Assembly (NCBI RefSeq): GCF_900142035.1
Contig: NZ_FQZI01000002.1
Coordinates: 248,001-312,000, forward strand
From: Flavobacterium terrae
Lineage (GTDB): Bacteria > Bacteroidota > Bacteroidia > Flavobacteriales > Flavobacteriaceae
Reading direction: 5' to 3'
Length of the DNA stretch: 64,000 bases
Shown here: piece after piece, positions 9,654 through 18,333 of the stretch
Layout: every line of letters begins with the position of its first letter
Position numbering within the stretch: the stretch's first letter is position 1
Program-made: the position numbers and the translations under genes
The notes under the pieces: generated by a model
The model's database searches: none
What the model was told of the DNA's origin: nothing
Seen by the model: the letters and a program-made list of their open reading frames with translations, nothing else

Positions 9654-11791
9654 TTTAAGAACAAACTATACTGCAAACCAAAAACGAAAGTGCTTGGCGA
9701 CGCAGCGGTGTATGTAGCTGGTGATGAAGCTGTATTACCTTTGGTAACATTATAAGCATACAATTTGTCGGTAACGTTCATAGCATTTACAAAAAATTCA
9801 AATCCTCTCCATTGATAACCAACTCTCGAATTAAAAATATTGTAACCTTGATATTTTACAGTATTAATTTGATCTTGATACCAACTAGAAACCATTTGCC
9901 ATTCTAGAGAAGCTCTAAAATTTGGCAACCATTCAGGGTAATAACTTACTTCAGAATTTCCAGTCCATTTTGGAGCTGAAGGCATCTCGAAACCATTTAA
10001 GTTTTTTACTGGATCTGATGGTTTATCAGAAATTTTAAAATCGACAAAAATATGTTGAGCAGTTGTTCCTCCTACTCTAATTTTAAATTGAGAACACACA
10101 GCATAATTAAGCGAAAACTCAATTCCTTTATGCAATGTTTTTCCAGCCGATTGATAATCGGTTGAATTATCAGGTTGACGAATATTCAACAATTCATTTT
10201 TACCTTCCATATAATACAGAGAATAATCGAATTGTAGTTTTTTATCAAGTAAACTCACCCAACCTCCTGCTTCATAATTATTAAATTTTGCAGATTCTAA
10301 ATTATAATAAAACTCTGCTGGCTTTGGATTCATTCCTCCTGTTCCTGGTTTTGCTCTAAAAATTGAAGTAAGTGCAGGTGGTGAAAATCCTTGAGAATAA
10401 TTTGTATAAAACCCAGCAAAAGTGAATGGATTATAATTGGCTCCAGCTTTAAAAGTAAATTGGTCATAAACTTTATCACCTTTTGATTTATCTACATTAT
10501 TTATATAATCTAAACTCATATTATCATACCGACCTCCAAGAGTGATAATTACGTTTTGCAAAGGCTTAAGACTTAATTGAGCAAAGGTCGCTTTGTTATA
10601 TATATCTGCCTCATAATCTGAAAGTTTAATGTCTGGACGAACCGCTAAAATTTGGTAATTATTAACCGTTTGACCTCCTGGATTTAAATTAGCTAGTAAA
10701 TCTATTTGATATGCATTGTAATCAACTGGCGAATAATCAAATAGTCCGCCAATCACAATAGAAGAACTTAGAAACTCAAATTTTTGGTTGTGTTGTGCAA
10801 CTAAACCGTAACTTTTAAAATTATTTGAATTAATTTCTCCTTTAGCAGTTGTTATTCCTTGTGTCCAACGAATACCATACGAAGGATTTTGCCCCAATTT
10901 ATTATTTCTGGTAAAAACTGTAAAAGAAGTGTTTGAATTATTATTCCATTTCCCTTCAAAAGAAATCTTGCTTCTAAGAGCATTGGATTTACGGTAGGTA
11001 AAATCGGTAGTACTTTTATAGGTTCGATTATAAAAATCAGCTTCATTTACTGTTCCAGTCATATCTGAATAATATTCTCCATAGAAAAAAGTCCCATAAA
11101 GCTTTATTTTATTGGAAATATTGTAATCAATCCTTGCATTAATATTATCCTTGTTATAGTCCGAAAAAGTCATCCAAGAATTTCGCTGAGAGCTTGATAA
11201 TCCTGCAACATGGAATCCAACTTTACCTATAGTAGTTCCACCTGCCACCTGAAATCTTCTATAACCCCATTGATCAGCTTGAAAACCAACTTTTAATTGT
11301 GGCTGAAGTGAAGGTTCTAAAGAAATTAAATTAACAGCGCCACCAACAGCTTCAGGGCCATAAAGAGACGACACTGGACCTTTAACTACTTCAATGCTTT
11401 GAAAATTGAACTGGTTAATTTCCAATAAAGCGTTGTGGTTGAAAACTCCCATTGGTCTAATGGGCAAACCGTCTTCTAAATACAAATAATAAGCATTTGT
11501 AGTCATTGGCTGTCGGATAGCCATCGAATGTTGCTCGTTACCTAAATTTACCATTAAAACACCGGGTGTTTTATTTAACAGTTCATAAGTACTTATAGCT
11601 TTTGTTTCATTAATTGTTTTTAAAGATAACTTCGAAATTGCAACAGGAACTTCACTTTTATGTGTTTGCACTCTGTTTGCAGTTACAACTATATCTTCTA
11701 ATTGATTTGATTTTACAGAGTCTTTATGCATTGGGGTTTGTCCATACATAATTTGTCCTGATACCAAAAAGGCAAGGAATATTTTTTTCAT
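9638..11791 (-). CDS. TonB-dependent outer-membrane receptor
   Basis: The start was set at the ATG at 11791 because it opens a good signal peptide (MKKIFLAFLVSGQIMYGQ); the longer frame to 11884 adds an implausible leader. The 717-residue product has a plug domain starting LEDIVVTANRVQTHKSEVPVAIS, with the plug-core signature VKGPVSSLYGPEAVGGAVNLIS, followed by a 22-strand barrel and the C-terminal outer-membrane signal ending in aromatic residues (FVFGLQYSLFLNKKPH). It takes up a metal chelate or other small ligand using TonB energy. It lacks the SusC carboxypeptidase-regulatory header. The neighbour upstream is a Cys-motif membrane protein, which hints at a metal (possibly copper or iron) ligand; that part is inference. 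Confidence 0.93.
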   Translation of the reverse strand: MKKIFLAFLVSGQIMYGQTPMHKDSVKSNQLEDIVVTANRVQTHKSEVPVAISKLSLKTINETKAISTYELLNKTPGVLMVNLGNEQHSMAIRQPMTTNAYYLYLEDGLPIRPMGVFNHNALLEINQFNFQSIEVVKGPVSSLYGPEAVGGAVNLISLEPSLQPQLKVGFQADQWGYRRFQVAGGTTIGKVGFHVAGLSSSQRNSWMTFSDYNKDNINARIDYNISNKIKLYGTFFYGEYYSDMTGTVNEADFYNRTYKSTTDFTYRKSNALRSKISFEGKWNNNSNTSFTVFTRNNKLGQNPSYGIRWTQGITTAKGEINSNNFKSYGLVAQHNQKFEFLSSSIVIGGLFDYSPVDYNAYQIDLLANLNPGGQTVNNYQILAVRPDIKLSDYEADIYNKATFAQLSLKPLQNVIITLGGRYDNMSLDYINNVDKSKGDKVYDQFTFKAGANYNPFTFAGFYTNYSQGFSPPALTSIFRAKPGTGGMNPKPAEFYYNLESAKFNNYEAGGWVSLLDKKLQFDYSLYYMEGKNELLNIRQPDNSTDYQSAGKTLHKGIEFSLNYAVCSQFKIRVGGTTAQHIFVDFKISDKPSDPVKNLNGFEMPSAPKWTGNSEVSYYPEWLPNFRASLEWQMVSSWYQDQINTVKYQGYNIFNSRVGYQWRGFEFFVNAMNVTDKLYAYNVTKGNTASSPATYTAASPSTFVFGLQYSLFLNKKPH

Positions 11792-11887
11792 TGTATTTAA
11801 ATTATTGTAATAGAAATTTGCATTGAATAAATCAATAACAGGTTTTCTGCCATTAAGAAATAGCAGAATAAATTCATTTATCAATAA

Positions 11888-12256
11888 TTAAACTGTAGGG
11901 GGATGAAAGACAAGAATAGAATCTTGGTAGAAATACAAATTTGAATATTCAGAATTCAAATTACTTTCAATAGGAAACTCTTGGTTTAAACCTAGTGAGT
12001 AATTTTTATCTTCGAAAAATAAGACTTCAAATTCATGATGTGCCGATTTTTTATCTGAAGAAGCAGGCATTTCTTTTTCGGAAGCCTTTGCAAGTTCTTT
12101 CATTAAGTGACACTTTCCGTTACAAGCCATTTTTGGTTTGTCTCGATTCTCACAAAGTTCTTTAACAATATAATCGTAATTGATAGCATATTCTAAAACC
12201 GGAAGTATTGGCTTCAAAATAAATAAAAACACTACAATTACAATCGCTTTTTTCAC
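11888..12256 (-). CDS. small membrane-anchored protein with CxxxxxxxxxCNGKCH motif
   Basis: This 122-residue protein starts at a GTG (12254-12256) and has one N-terminal hydrophobic helix (about residues 4-21, no cleavage site evident), then a soluble part with C35, C45 and C49 in the pattern ELCENRDKPKMACNGKCHLMKEL, which could bind a metal or form a disulfide. The rest is charged and ends HPPTV. I do not recognise a named family, but similar Cys-motif proteins adjoin TonB receptors in other flavobacteria. A TACTTTTG box at 12261-12268 lies only five bases before the GTG, implying a leaderless transcript or a different start. It precedes the receptor gene by 96 bp on the same strand. Confidence 0.7.
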   Translation of the reverse strand: MKKAIVIVVFLFILKPILPVLEYAINYDYIVKELCENRDKPKMACNGKCHLMKELAKASEKEMPASSDKKSAHHEFEVLFFEDKNYSLGLNQEFPIESNLNSEYSNLYFYQDSILVFHPPTV

Positions 12257-12305
12257 GTTGCAAAAGTAGTGCTCAAATAGTAAAAAAACTAACGTTTAAG
12301 ATAGT

Positions 12306-13709
12306 TTATACTTTATCTGGTAAAATTTTACCTGGATTCATAATATTGTTTGGATCAAAAATATATTTGATTTGTTCCATTAGTTCCAAATGAGATTTTG
12401 AAAAGGCAATATCCATGAAATTCTTTTGAACAAAACCTATTCCGTGCTCTCCAGAAAGTGTTCCTTTTAAAGAAATAGTTAGTTCAAAAATTTCCCGAAT
12501 TCCTTTTGGCACTTCTTTTTTCCAATTCTCATCGGTCATATCTCCTTTTACAATATTCACATGTAAATTTCCATCACCTGCATGACCATAACAAACCGAT
12601 TTAAATCCGTATTTATTACCTATTTCTTTTATTCCTTTTAATAGTTTAGGTAATTCATATCTAGGAACTACTGTATCTTCTTCTTTGTATATTGAATTTG
12701 CTTTTACTGCTTCTGCAACGCCTCGACGCATACGCCATAATGCATTTTTTTGATCTTCGGTATCTGCAAAAAGAATTTCATCGATTTCAAATTTCTCAAC
12801 AACTTCCATAATTTTTTCTGCTTCAAGCATTAAAATTTCAGGATAGTTTCCATCAACCTCAATTAATAAATGCGCCTGATGCTCTGGCTTAACCGTAACC
12901 GAAATTCCGTCAACATATTTTAAACTCCAATCGATAGCATCTCTTTCCATAAATTCTAATGCACTTGGCACAATACCAGCTCTAAAAATTGCTGATACCG
13001 CTTCACAAGCTTGTTCGGCTTTATAAAAAGGAACCAACATCAGAACGTTATGAGAGTTTTTAGGCCAAAGTTTCAAAACTGCCTTTGTGACTACCCCCAA
13101 TGTTCCTTCACTACCTACCATTAACTGAGTTAAATTGTAACCTGTAGAATTTTTTAGGGTATTTGCTCCAGTCCAAATAATTTCTCCGTTGGGTAAAACT
13201 ACTTCAAGATTCAAAACATAATCCTTGGTAACACCATATTTTACAGCTCTCGCACCACCCGAATTCTCTGCAATGTTTCCTCCAATAAAACAACTTCCCA
13301 TGCTACTTGGATCTACTGGATAAAACAAGCCTTTTTGAGCCACCGTATCACGTAAAACTTGTGTAATCACACCAGGTTCAACCGTAACTTGTAGATTTTG
13401 TTCATCTATCTCAAGAATTTTATTCATGCGCTCCATCGACATCCCAATACCATGCAATAAACTTAATGCACCACCACTTAAACCTGTTCTTCCACCAATA
13501 GGAACTACAGCCAAGTAATATTTATTAGCCAATTTCATAATCTCGGATACTTCTTGGGCAGTGGCAGGTTTTACGACTACTCCTGGAGGAAAGTTATAAT
13601 CTTCAGTTTCATCATGACCATAGTGTTTACGTGTTTCTTCATCAGTAAAAACAAATGAAGGTCCAACTATTGCTTCAAGCTTTTGTATTATTTCGGGTGT
13701 GAATTGCAT
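12306..13709 (-). CDS. FAD-binding oxidoreductase, GlcD / D-lactate dehydrogenase family
   Basis: The 467-residue protein is a full-length member of the VAO/PCMH flavoprotein family. The FAD-binding 4 domain has VVPIGGRTGLSGGALSL (FAD pyrophosphate loop) and DPSSMGSCFIGGNIAENSGGARAVKYG; the FAD-oxidase C domain ends with CYGHAGDGNLHVNIV and LSGEHGIGFVQKNFM, the conserved histidines of the active site. Members oxidise D-2-hydroxy acids such as D-lactate, glycolate or D-2-hydroxyglutarate and pass electrons to the quinone pool. No iron-sulfur GlcF subunit lies alongside, and no membrane anchor is visible. A good promoter lies immediately upstream (13727-13754), so it is transcribed on its own. 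Confidence 0.92.
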   Translation of the reverse strand: MQFTPEIIQKLEAIVGPSFVFTDEETRKHYGHDETEDYNFPPGVVVKPATAQEVSEIMKLANKYYLAVVPIGGRTGLSGGALSLLHGIGMSMERMNKILEIDEQNLQVTVEPGVITQVLRDTVAQKGLFYPVDPSSMGSCFIGGNIAENSGGARAVKYGVTKDYVLNLEVVLPNGEIIWTGANTLKNSTGYNLTQLMVGSEGTLGVVTKAVLKLWPKNSHNVLMLVPFYKAEQACEAVSAIFRAGIVPSALEFMERDAIDWSLKYVDGISVTVKPEHQAHLLIEVDGNYPEILMLEAEKIMEVVEKFEIDEILFADTEDQKNALWRMRRGVAEAVKANSIYKEEDTVVPRYELPKLLKGIKEIGNKYGFKSVCYGHAGDGNLHVNIVKGDMTDENWKKEVPKGIREIFELTISLKGTLSGEHGIGFVQKNFMDIAFSKSHLELMEQIKYIFDPNNIMNPGKILPDKV

Positions 13710-13726
13710 GTCATGTTTATTTTAAA

Positions 13727-13754
13727 CAAATTTATGAAAGTTAATTAGAATCAA
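13727..13754 (-). promoter_or_regulatory. promoter of the GlcD-like oxidase gene
   Basis: Read on the minus strand, TTG (13752-13754) and TAAATTTG (13727-13734) are separated by 17 bases, matching the flavobacterial consensus. The ATG at 13709 follows after a short leader. Confidence 0.65.
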
Positions 13755-13919
13755 AACAAAGCAAATAAACCTTCTTTTATTGATTTAAAAAAAATACTTA
13801 TCGCAAAATCATACAATATAAATCTTCAAAAAAAAGACAATTCCACATATTTTTCAGAACTTTGCGTCCTCTTTTTAGAAATTTAAAAAATTACTGAATA
13901 CGATTAAAAATATAACTAA

Positions 13920-15605
13920 GTGAAGAAAACATTACTATCAAGTCTTTTATTAATCTCTACATCATTATTAAATGCTCAAAGCTTTGAATGGGCAAAATCA
14001 TTTGGAGGAACTTCTTCAGAGCAAAGTCTATACATGAGTATAGATGCTGCTGGAAATATTTATACTGTGGGAACTTTTACAGGAACAGTAGATTTTGATC
14101 CTGGAGCAGACTCAACTAATCTAACTTCTGCAGGAAGTACTGACATTTTTATTCAAAAAATAGACGCATTAGGTAATTTTATTTGGGCAAAATCATTTGG
14201 AGGAAATTCTTCTGATAATTGTAATTCCATAACTATTGACGGATCAGGAAATATTTATATGACCGGTTTATTTAATCTAACAGTGGATTTTGATCCTGGA
14301 ACAGGTACAGCAAACTTCAGTTCAAATGGCAATAATGATATTTTTGTTTTAAAATTAGATAACTCAGGTAATTTTGTTTGGGCTAAAACATTTGGAGGAA
14401 TATCATTCGATAGAGGTATATCAACCTGCATTGATTCTTATGGAAATATATATACTGCTGGAGATTTTTCTGGAACTGTAGATTTTGACCCAGGAAATGC
14501 TTCATCAAACATTACATCTTTTGGAAGCTCAAATATTTTTGTTCAAAAAATGGATTCCGACGGTAATTTTATTTGGGCAAAATCATTTGGAGGAAATTCT
14601 TCTAAATATTGCAGCTCAATCAATCTGGATTCTTTTGGAAATATTTACACTACAGGATTTTTCGAAGGAACAATAGATTTTGATCCTGGAATAGGTACAA
14701 CCAACCTAACTTCTATAGGAGAAAGTGACATTTTTGTTCAAAAAATGGATTCTGACGGTAATTTTATTTGGGCAAAATCATTTGGAGGAACAACTTCAGA
14801 ACAAAGTTTATCTTTGAGTATTGATACAGCAGGAAATATCTATACTACTGGAAGTTTTACAGGAACAGTAGATTTTGATCCAGGTGTAGGAACTTCCCAA
14901 TTATCATCGGCTGGACTACCGGCCTTTTTTGTACAGAAAATGGATTCGGATGGTAATTTTCTATGGGCAAAATCAACAAATGGAAATTATCACGAAGTAG
15001 GTACATCAATCACTGTTGACAACTCAGGAAATGTATTTGCTACAGGATATTTTAATGGGACTGTAGATTTTGATCCTGGAACTGGAACCGCATACTTAAC
15101 TTCAGTAGGGTCTTCTGATATTTTCTTAATTAAATTAGATACTTCAGGCAATTTTATTTGGGCAAAATCATTTGGTGGAACCAATTCAGACTACCCCAAA
15201 TCGACAAAAGTAGATGCAACTGGAAACATATACACTACAGGAATTTTTTATGAAACAGCAGATTTTGATCCTGGAACTGGAATAGTAAATTTAACTTCTG
15301 CTGGAGCCACAGATATTTTTATACAAAAATTGAATCCTACTACTATGAATATTAATGAGTTTAATAGTTCTATTAAACTATCCTTATTTCCTAACCCAAC
15401 TAAAGGAACATTTTTTCTTTCATTTAATCAAGATATTGATGATTTAGAAATAATAATCACAGATGTGCAAGGAAAAATAATATCTAAAGAAGCTTATAAC
15501 ACTTTTTTAAATGCAAACTTTGAACTCAAAGGATCTAAAGGTGTTTATTACTTAACTGTAAAAAATTCAAAAGGTCAAAATACAATAAAAGTTCTAAAAG
15601 AATGA
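13920..15605 (+). CDS. T9SS-secreted protein with seven SBBP-like beta-propeller repeats
   Basis: Translation most likely begins at the GTG at 13920, which opens a signal peptide (residues 1-20, ending LLNAQ). Residues 22-476 are seven head-to-tail repeats of 65 residues, each of the form FIWAKSFGG...GNIYTTG.F.GTVDFDPG.GT..LTS.G..DIFVQKMDSDGN; seven blades suggest a closed propeller. The last 80 residues (LSLFPNPTKGTFFLSF...GVYYLTVKNSKGQNTIKVLKE) are a type A C-terminal sorting domain of the type IX secretion system, so the protein is exported across the outer membrane. The DFDPG loops could bind calcium. The gene stands alone between oppositely oriented genes. Function is otherwise unknown. 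Confidence 0.9.
   Translation: MKKTLLSSLLLISTSLLNAQSFEWAKSFGGTSSEQSLYMSIDAAGNIYTVGTFTGTVDFDPGADSTNLTSAGSTDIFIQKIDALGNFIWAKSFGGNSSDNCNSITIDGSGNIYMTGLFNLTVDFDPGTGTANFSSNGNNDIFVLKLDNSGNFVWAKTFGGISFDRGISTCIDSYGNIYTAGDFSGTVDFDPGNASSNITSFGSSNIFVQKMDSDGNFIWAKSFGGNSSKYCSSINLDSFGNIYTTGFFEGTIDFDPGIGTTNLTSIGESDIFVQKMDSDGNFIWAKSFGGTTSEQSLSLSIDTAGNIYTTGSFTGTVDFDPGVGTSQLSSAGLPAFFVQKMDSDGNFLWAKSTNGNYHEVGTSITVDNSGNVFATGYFNGTVDFDPGTGTAYLTSVGSSDIFLIKLDTSGNFIWAKSFGGTNSDYPKSTKVDATGNIYTTGIFYETADFDPGTGIVNLTSAGATDIFIQKLNPTTMNINEFNSSIKLSLFPNPTKGTFFLSFNQDIDDLEIIITDVQGKIISKEAYNTFLNANFELKGSKGVYYLTVKNSKGQNTIKVLKE
13983..15347 (+). repeat. seven tandem 195-bp coding repeats
   Basis: The repeated unit starts with the codons for F(I/V/L)WAK and recurs with an exact 195-bp period (for example at 14178 and 14373), giving seven in-frame copies. 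DNA identity between units is high in the WAKSFGG and DFDPG segments, so slippage or recombination could change copy number. Confidence 0.9.
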
Positions 15606-15668
15606 TGTTCACTAATAATGTATTTGGTCAAATACACCAAATTGATCACATACATATAAAATTTTAAA

Positions 15669-16574
15669 TCATCTTAATACAAAATACCAAAAACCCAACG
15701 TTAAAAATGAAAGCGGTATCCCAAATCCAATCATCATATTCGCCAATTTAGGTTTAAGACCATAATTTGATGCTACAATTGCACCAGTAATCATTGGAGC
15801 CATTGCTGATTCTAGCAGTGATACTTGTACCTCTAGACCATTTCCTTTAAGAATAACCACATACAATAAATAGAAGAAAGCAGGTGTAATAAATAACTTA
15901 AACAAAAGTCCTAAAGTTAAAAACTTCCAATGTTTGCTTTTGCTATCAAATTCTAACTGCATTCCAACAGAAACTAAAGCTATTGGTGTTACTGTACTTC
16001 CTAGCCGTTGAAAAACTGATTGCAAAGCTTCAGGAAAATCAATTTGACTTAGGTTCAAAAAACAAGCAACTATAAAAGCAATAAACGGAGGAAACAAAAG
16101 TATTTTTTTTAAAATAGCGCTTGAACTAGTAGTATTTCTTGAATACATTGTAGCAATTAAAATAGCTAATGTTGAAACAACAACAAACGAACCAGGTTGG
16201 TCCACAATTACTGCAGTTTCAAGAGCTTGTTTTCCATAAACTGCTTCAATAACTGGAAAACCAACAAAAGAAGTATTACCCAATCCAGCAACTATTATTA
16301 AACATCCTGTAAGCTTTTTAGACCATCCAAATACTTTTGAAAAACCTGTAAAAAACAAATAGGAAAGTAAAAAACCCAACCAAGCAATTCCCAATGGATA
16401 TAATAGTTTAGAGCTGATTTCTAATTTTGGAATATAATATAACGCAACAGCAGGAAGTGAAATGTAAATCACAAATTGATTAAGTGTTTTGTAGCTTAAT
16501 GAAGGAAATGCAGCATTTCTTTTGAGTAAAAAACCCAAAATCATGCAAACAAAAATTAGTATTATATTATCCAT
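15669..16574 (-). CDS. AEC family transporter (auxin efflux carrier superfamily)
   Basis: The 301-residue integral membrane protein has about ten hydrophobic segments in two halves, as in the AEC/Mem_trans family. It opens MDNIILIFVCMILGFLLKRNAAFP, has GLGNTSFVGFPVIEAVYG in the first half, the family's central crossing region, and ends LESAMAPMITGAIVASNYGLKPKLANMMIGFGIPLSF in the second. Bacterial members are secondary transporters, some for malate or malonate. No substrate gene is adjacent; its neighbours are a convergent T9SS protein and a divergent 65-residue protein. The substrate remains unknown. Confidence 0.9.
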   Translation of the reverse strand: MDNIILIFVCMILGFLLKRNAAFPSLSYKTLNQFVIYISLPAVALYYIPKLEISSKLLYPLGIAWLGFLLSYLFFTGFSKVFGWSKKLTGCLIIVAGLGNTSFVGFPVIEAVYGKQALETAVIVDQPGSFVVVSTLAILIATMYSRNTTSSSAILKKILLFPPFIAFIVACFLNLSQIDFPEALQSVFQRLGSTVTPIALVSVGMQLEFDSKSKHWKFLTLGLLFKLFITPAFFYLLYVVILKGNGLEVQVSLLESAMAPMITGAIVASNYGLKPKLANMMIGFGIPLSFLTLGFWYFVLR

Positions 16575-16867
16575 AAAAAATAAACTACAATATTACGAGG
16601 AACTATAATATTTCAATAATTATTTTTTAGTTTATAAATCTTATGATTAAGTTATTAATGTTAACTATACAATTTGATTTGTAAGACACAACATACACTC
16701 AAAATTTAAATTTACTTAATTATGAAAAATAAATTTAAATAATGTTAATTTAATGAATTTAACTTATTATTTTAAAATTAATAAATAATAAATATTTATT
16801 TTTTAACATTTTTTTTGATTATTTATTTTTTATTCATATATTTATACAACCCTAAATTAAATATATT

Positions 16868-17065
16868 ATGCCTAAATCTATGATTACTTACACTAAATTA
16901 ACTCTAGAAAGAGTTAGTTCAGACCCTGCAAAATTTTGCAAAGAGCTTTTAAATGCTATTAAAATTTTAACTGTTTCAGAACTGGAGGAATTAGCCGTTT
17001 GGTTTGCAAATTTCACCAAAGAAAGACCTGAATTACAACACTGTAACATATCGTCTATGGAGTAA
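16868..17065 (+). CDS. small conserved-looking protein of unknown function (65 aa)
   Basis: The protein starts MPKSMITYTKLTLERVSSDPAKFCKELLNAIKILTVSELEELAVWF and is predicted to be mostly helical, with two cysteines (C23 and C58) and no signal peptide or membrane helix. I do not recognise a family. The reading frame uses codons like its neighbours and follows a very AT-rich 293-bp gap (16575-16867) containing TATATTTA just before the ATG, so independent transcription is likely. The coding call rests on codon use and composition only. Confidence 0.6.
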   Translation: MPKSMITYTKLTLERVSSDPAKFCKELLNAIKILTVSELEELAVWFANFTKERPELQHCNISSME

Positions 17066-17238
17066 AATTACTTTAATACATTTCGGAACAAGTAAAGCAT
17101 TTTTGTAGTGTTTTAATCTCAAATACACAGTATAACAAAGTTTATATTGTGTATTTTGCTATAAATAAAAATGAAAAAGTTTAAAACAAACTAATTATAA
17201 AATTCTTAAAAATTCATATTTTTACGAAAAGCTTTATT

Positions 17239-18321
17239 TTGAATTCCTCTTCCAAAAAATCAGCCTTAAAAGAAAATGACGGTATCGATCAACCTGAAGC
17301 CATTAGTTCATCTTCTATACAACAAATTCAAAAATTAAGAAGAAAGCAACCAACTGCAGATGATTTAATTACAGCCATTTTAAAGGGAGATAAGATCGCA
17401 TTAAGTAGAGCCATAACTTTAGTTGAAAGCACTAATCCAGATCATATTGAGAAAGCAAATCAAGTAATACAAGGATGCTTACCTTTTGCCAACAAATCAG
17501 TTAGAATAGGCATCACAGGTGTTCCTGGTGTTGGAAAATCAACATTCATAGAGGCTTTTGGAAAATATTTGACTTCAATTGGTAAAAAAGTAGCAGTTTT
17601 AGCTGTTGATCCTAGCTCTTCAATTAGTCATGGTAGTATTTTAGGTGACAAAACCAGAATGGAAGAATTAGTAAGAGATGAAAATGCTTATATACGACCA
17701 AGCGCTTCTGGTGAAAGTTTGGGAGGAGTTGCACGTAAAACAAGAGAAAGCATCATTTTATGTGAAGCATGTGGTTTCGATACAATTTTAATTGAAACTG
17801 TAGGTGTTGGCCAAAGCGAAACAGCAGTACACAGTATGGTTGATTTCTTTTTATTATTGAATTTGGCTGGTGCTGGTGATGAACTGCAAGGTATTAAAAG
17901 AGGCATTATGGAAATGGCCGATTTAATTGTTATCAATAAAGCTGATGGAGATAACATAACTAAAGCGAAACTTGCTAAAACTGAATTCAATAGAGCTTTA
18001 CATATGTTCCCTGCAAAAAGCTCTGGTTGGAATCCAAGTGTAACCACTTGCAGTGCTATTCAAAAAACCGGCATTGATACTACATGGCAAACTATTCAAA
18101 ATTATTTGTTTGTAACCAAAGAAAATAGCTATTTTGAAACCAAAAGGGCCAATCAGAATCAATACTGGTTATTAGAAACAATCAATGACCAATTAAAAAA
18201 CCATTTTTACAATAATTCTGAAATAGAAAGTTTATTGGAACAAAATAAAAAAGCCGTGCAAAACAATGAAAAATCACCTTTTGCAGCGGCTCAAGAATTA
18301 TTAAAAAAATACTTTAAGTAA
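17239..18321 (+). CDS. meaB: methylmalonyl-CoA mutase-associated GTPase MeaB
   Basis: MeaB (ArgK/LAO family) is a G3E P-loop GTPase that protects and reloads B12-dependent methylmalonyl-CoA mutase. The 360-residue protein has the P-loop GVPGVGKS (residues 94-101), the Mg-binding DPSSSISHGSILGDKTRM, ETVGVGQSE (switch II) and NKADG (base recognition), plus the C-terminal dimerisation region ending FAAAQELLKKYFK. No in-frame ATG exists before the P-loop, and an in-frame TAA lies at 17182-17184, so it must start at a TTG (17239) or ATT (17236). The mutase genes are not adjacent. It works in the same pathway as the cobalamin adenosyltransferase at 4552. Confidence 0.92.
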   Translation: MNSSSKKSALKENDGIDQPEAISSSSIQQIQKLRRKQPTADDLITAILKGDKIALSRAITLVESTNPDHIEKANQVIQGCLPFANKSVRIGITGVPGVGKSTFIEAFGKYLTSIGKKVAVLAVDPSSSISHGSILGDKTRMEELVRDENAYIRPSASGESLGGVARKTRESIILCEACGFDTILIETVGVGQSETAVHSMVDFFLLLNLAGAGDELQGIKRGIMEMADLIVINKADGDNITKAKLAKTEFNRALHMFPAKSSGWNPSVTTCSAIQKTGIDTTWQTIQNYLFVTKENSYFETKRANQNQYWLLETINDQLKNHFYNNSEIESLLEQNKKAVQNNEKSPFAAAQELLKKYFK

Positions 18322-18333
18322 TTTTATTCTATT

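Noticed and set aside
11792..11884. Longer TonB-receptor frame starting at 11884
   Set aside because: It would bury the signal peptide; the ATG at 11791 directly opens one.
13983..15347. Regular 195-bp repeats could be mistaken for a CRISPR-like or other non-coding array
   Set aside because: The period is a multiple of three, the frame is open throughout and the repeats encode propeller blades; no spacer/repeat pattern exists.
4552..18321. Complete methylmalonyl-CoA mutase locus
   Set aside because: Only the adenosyltransferase and MeaB are present, 12 kb apart; no mutase subunit is in the window.
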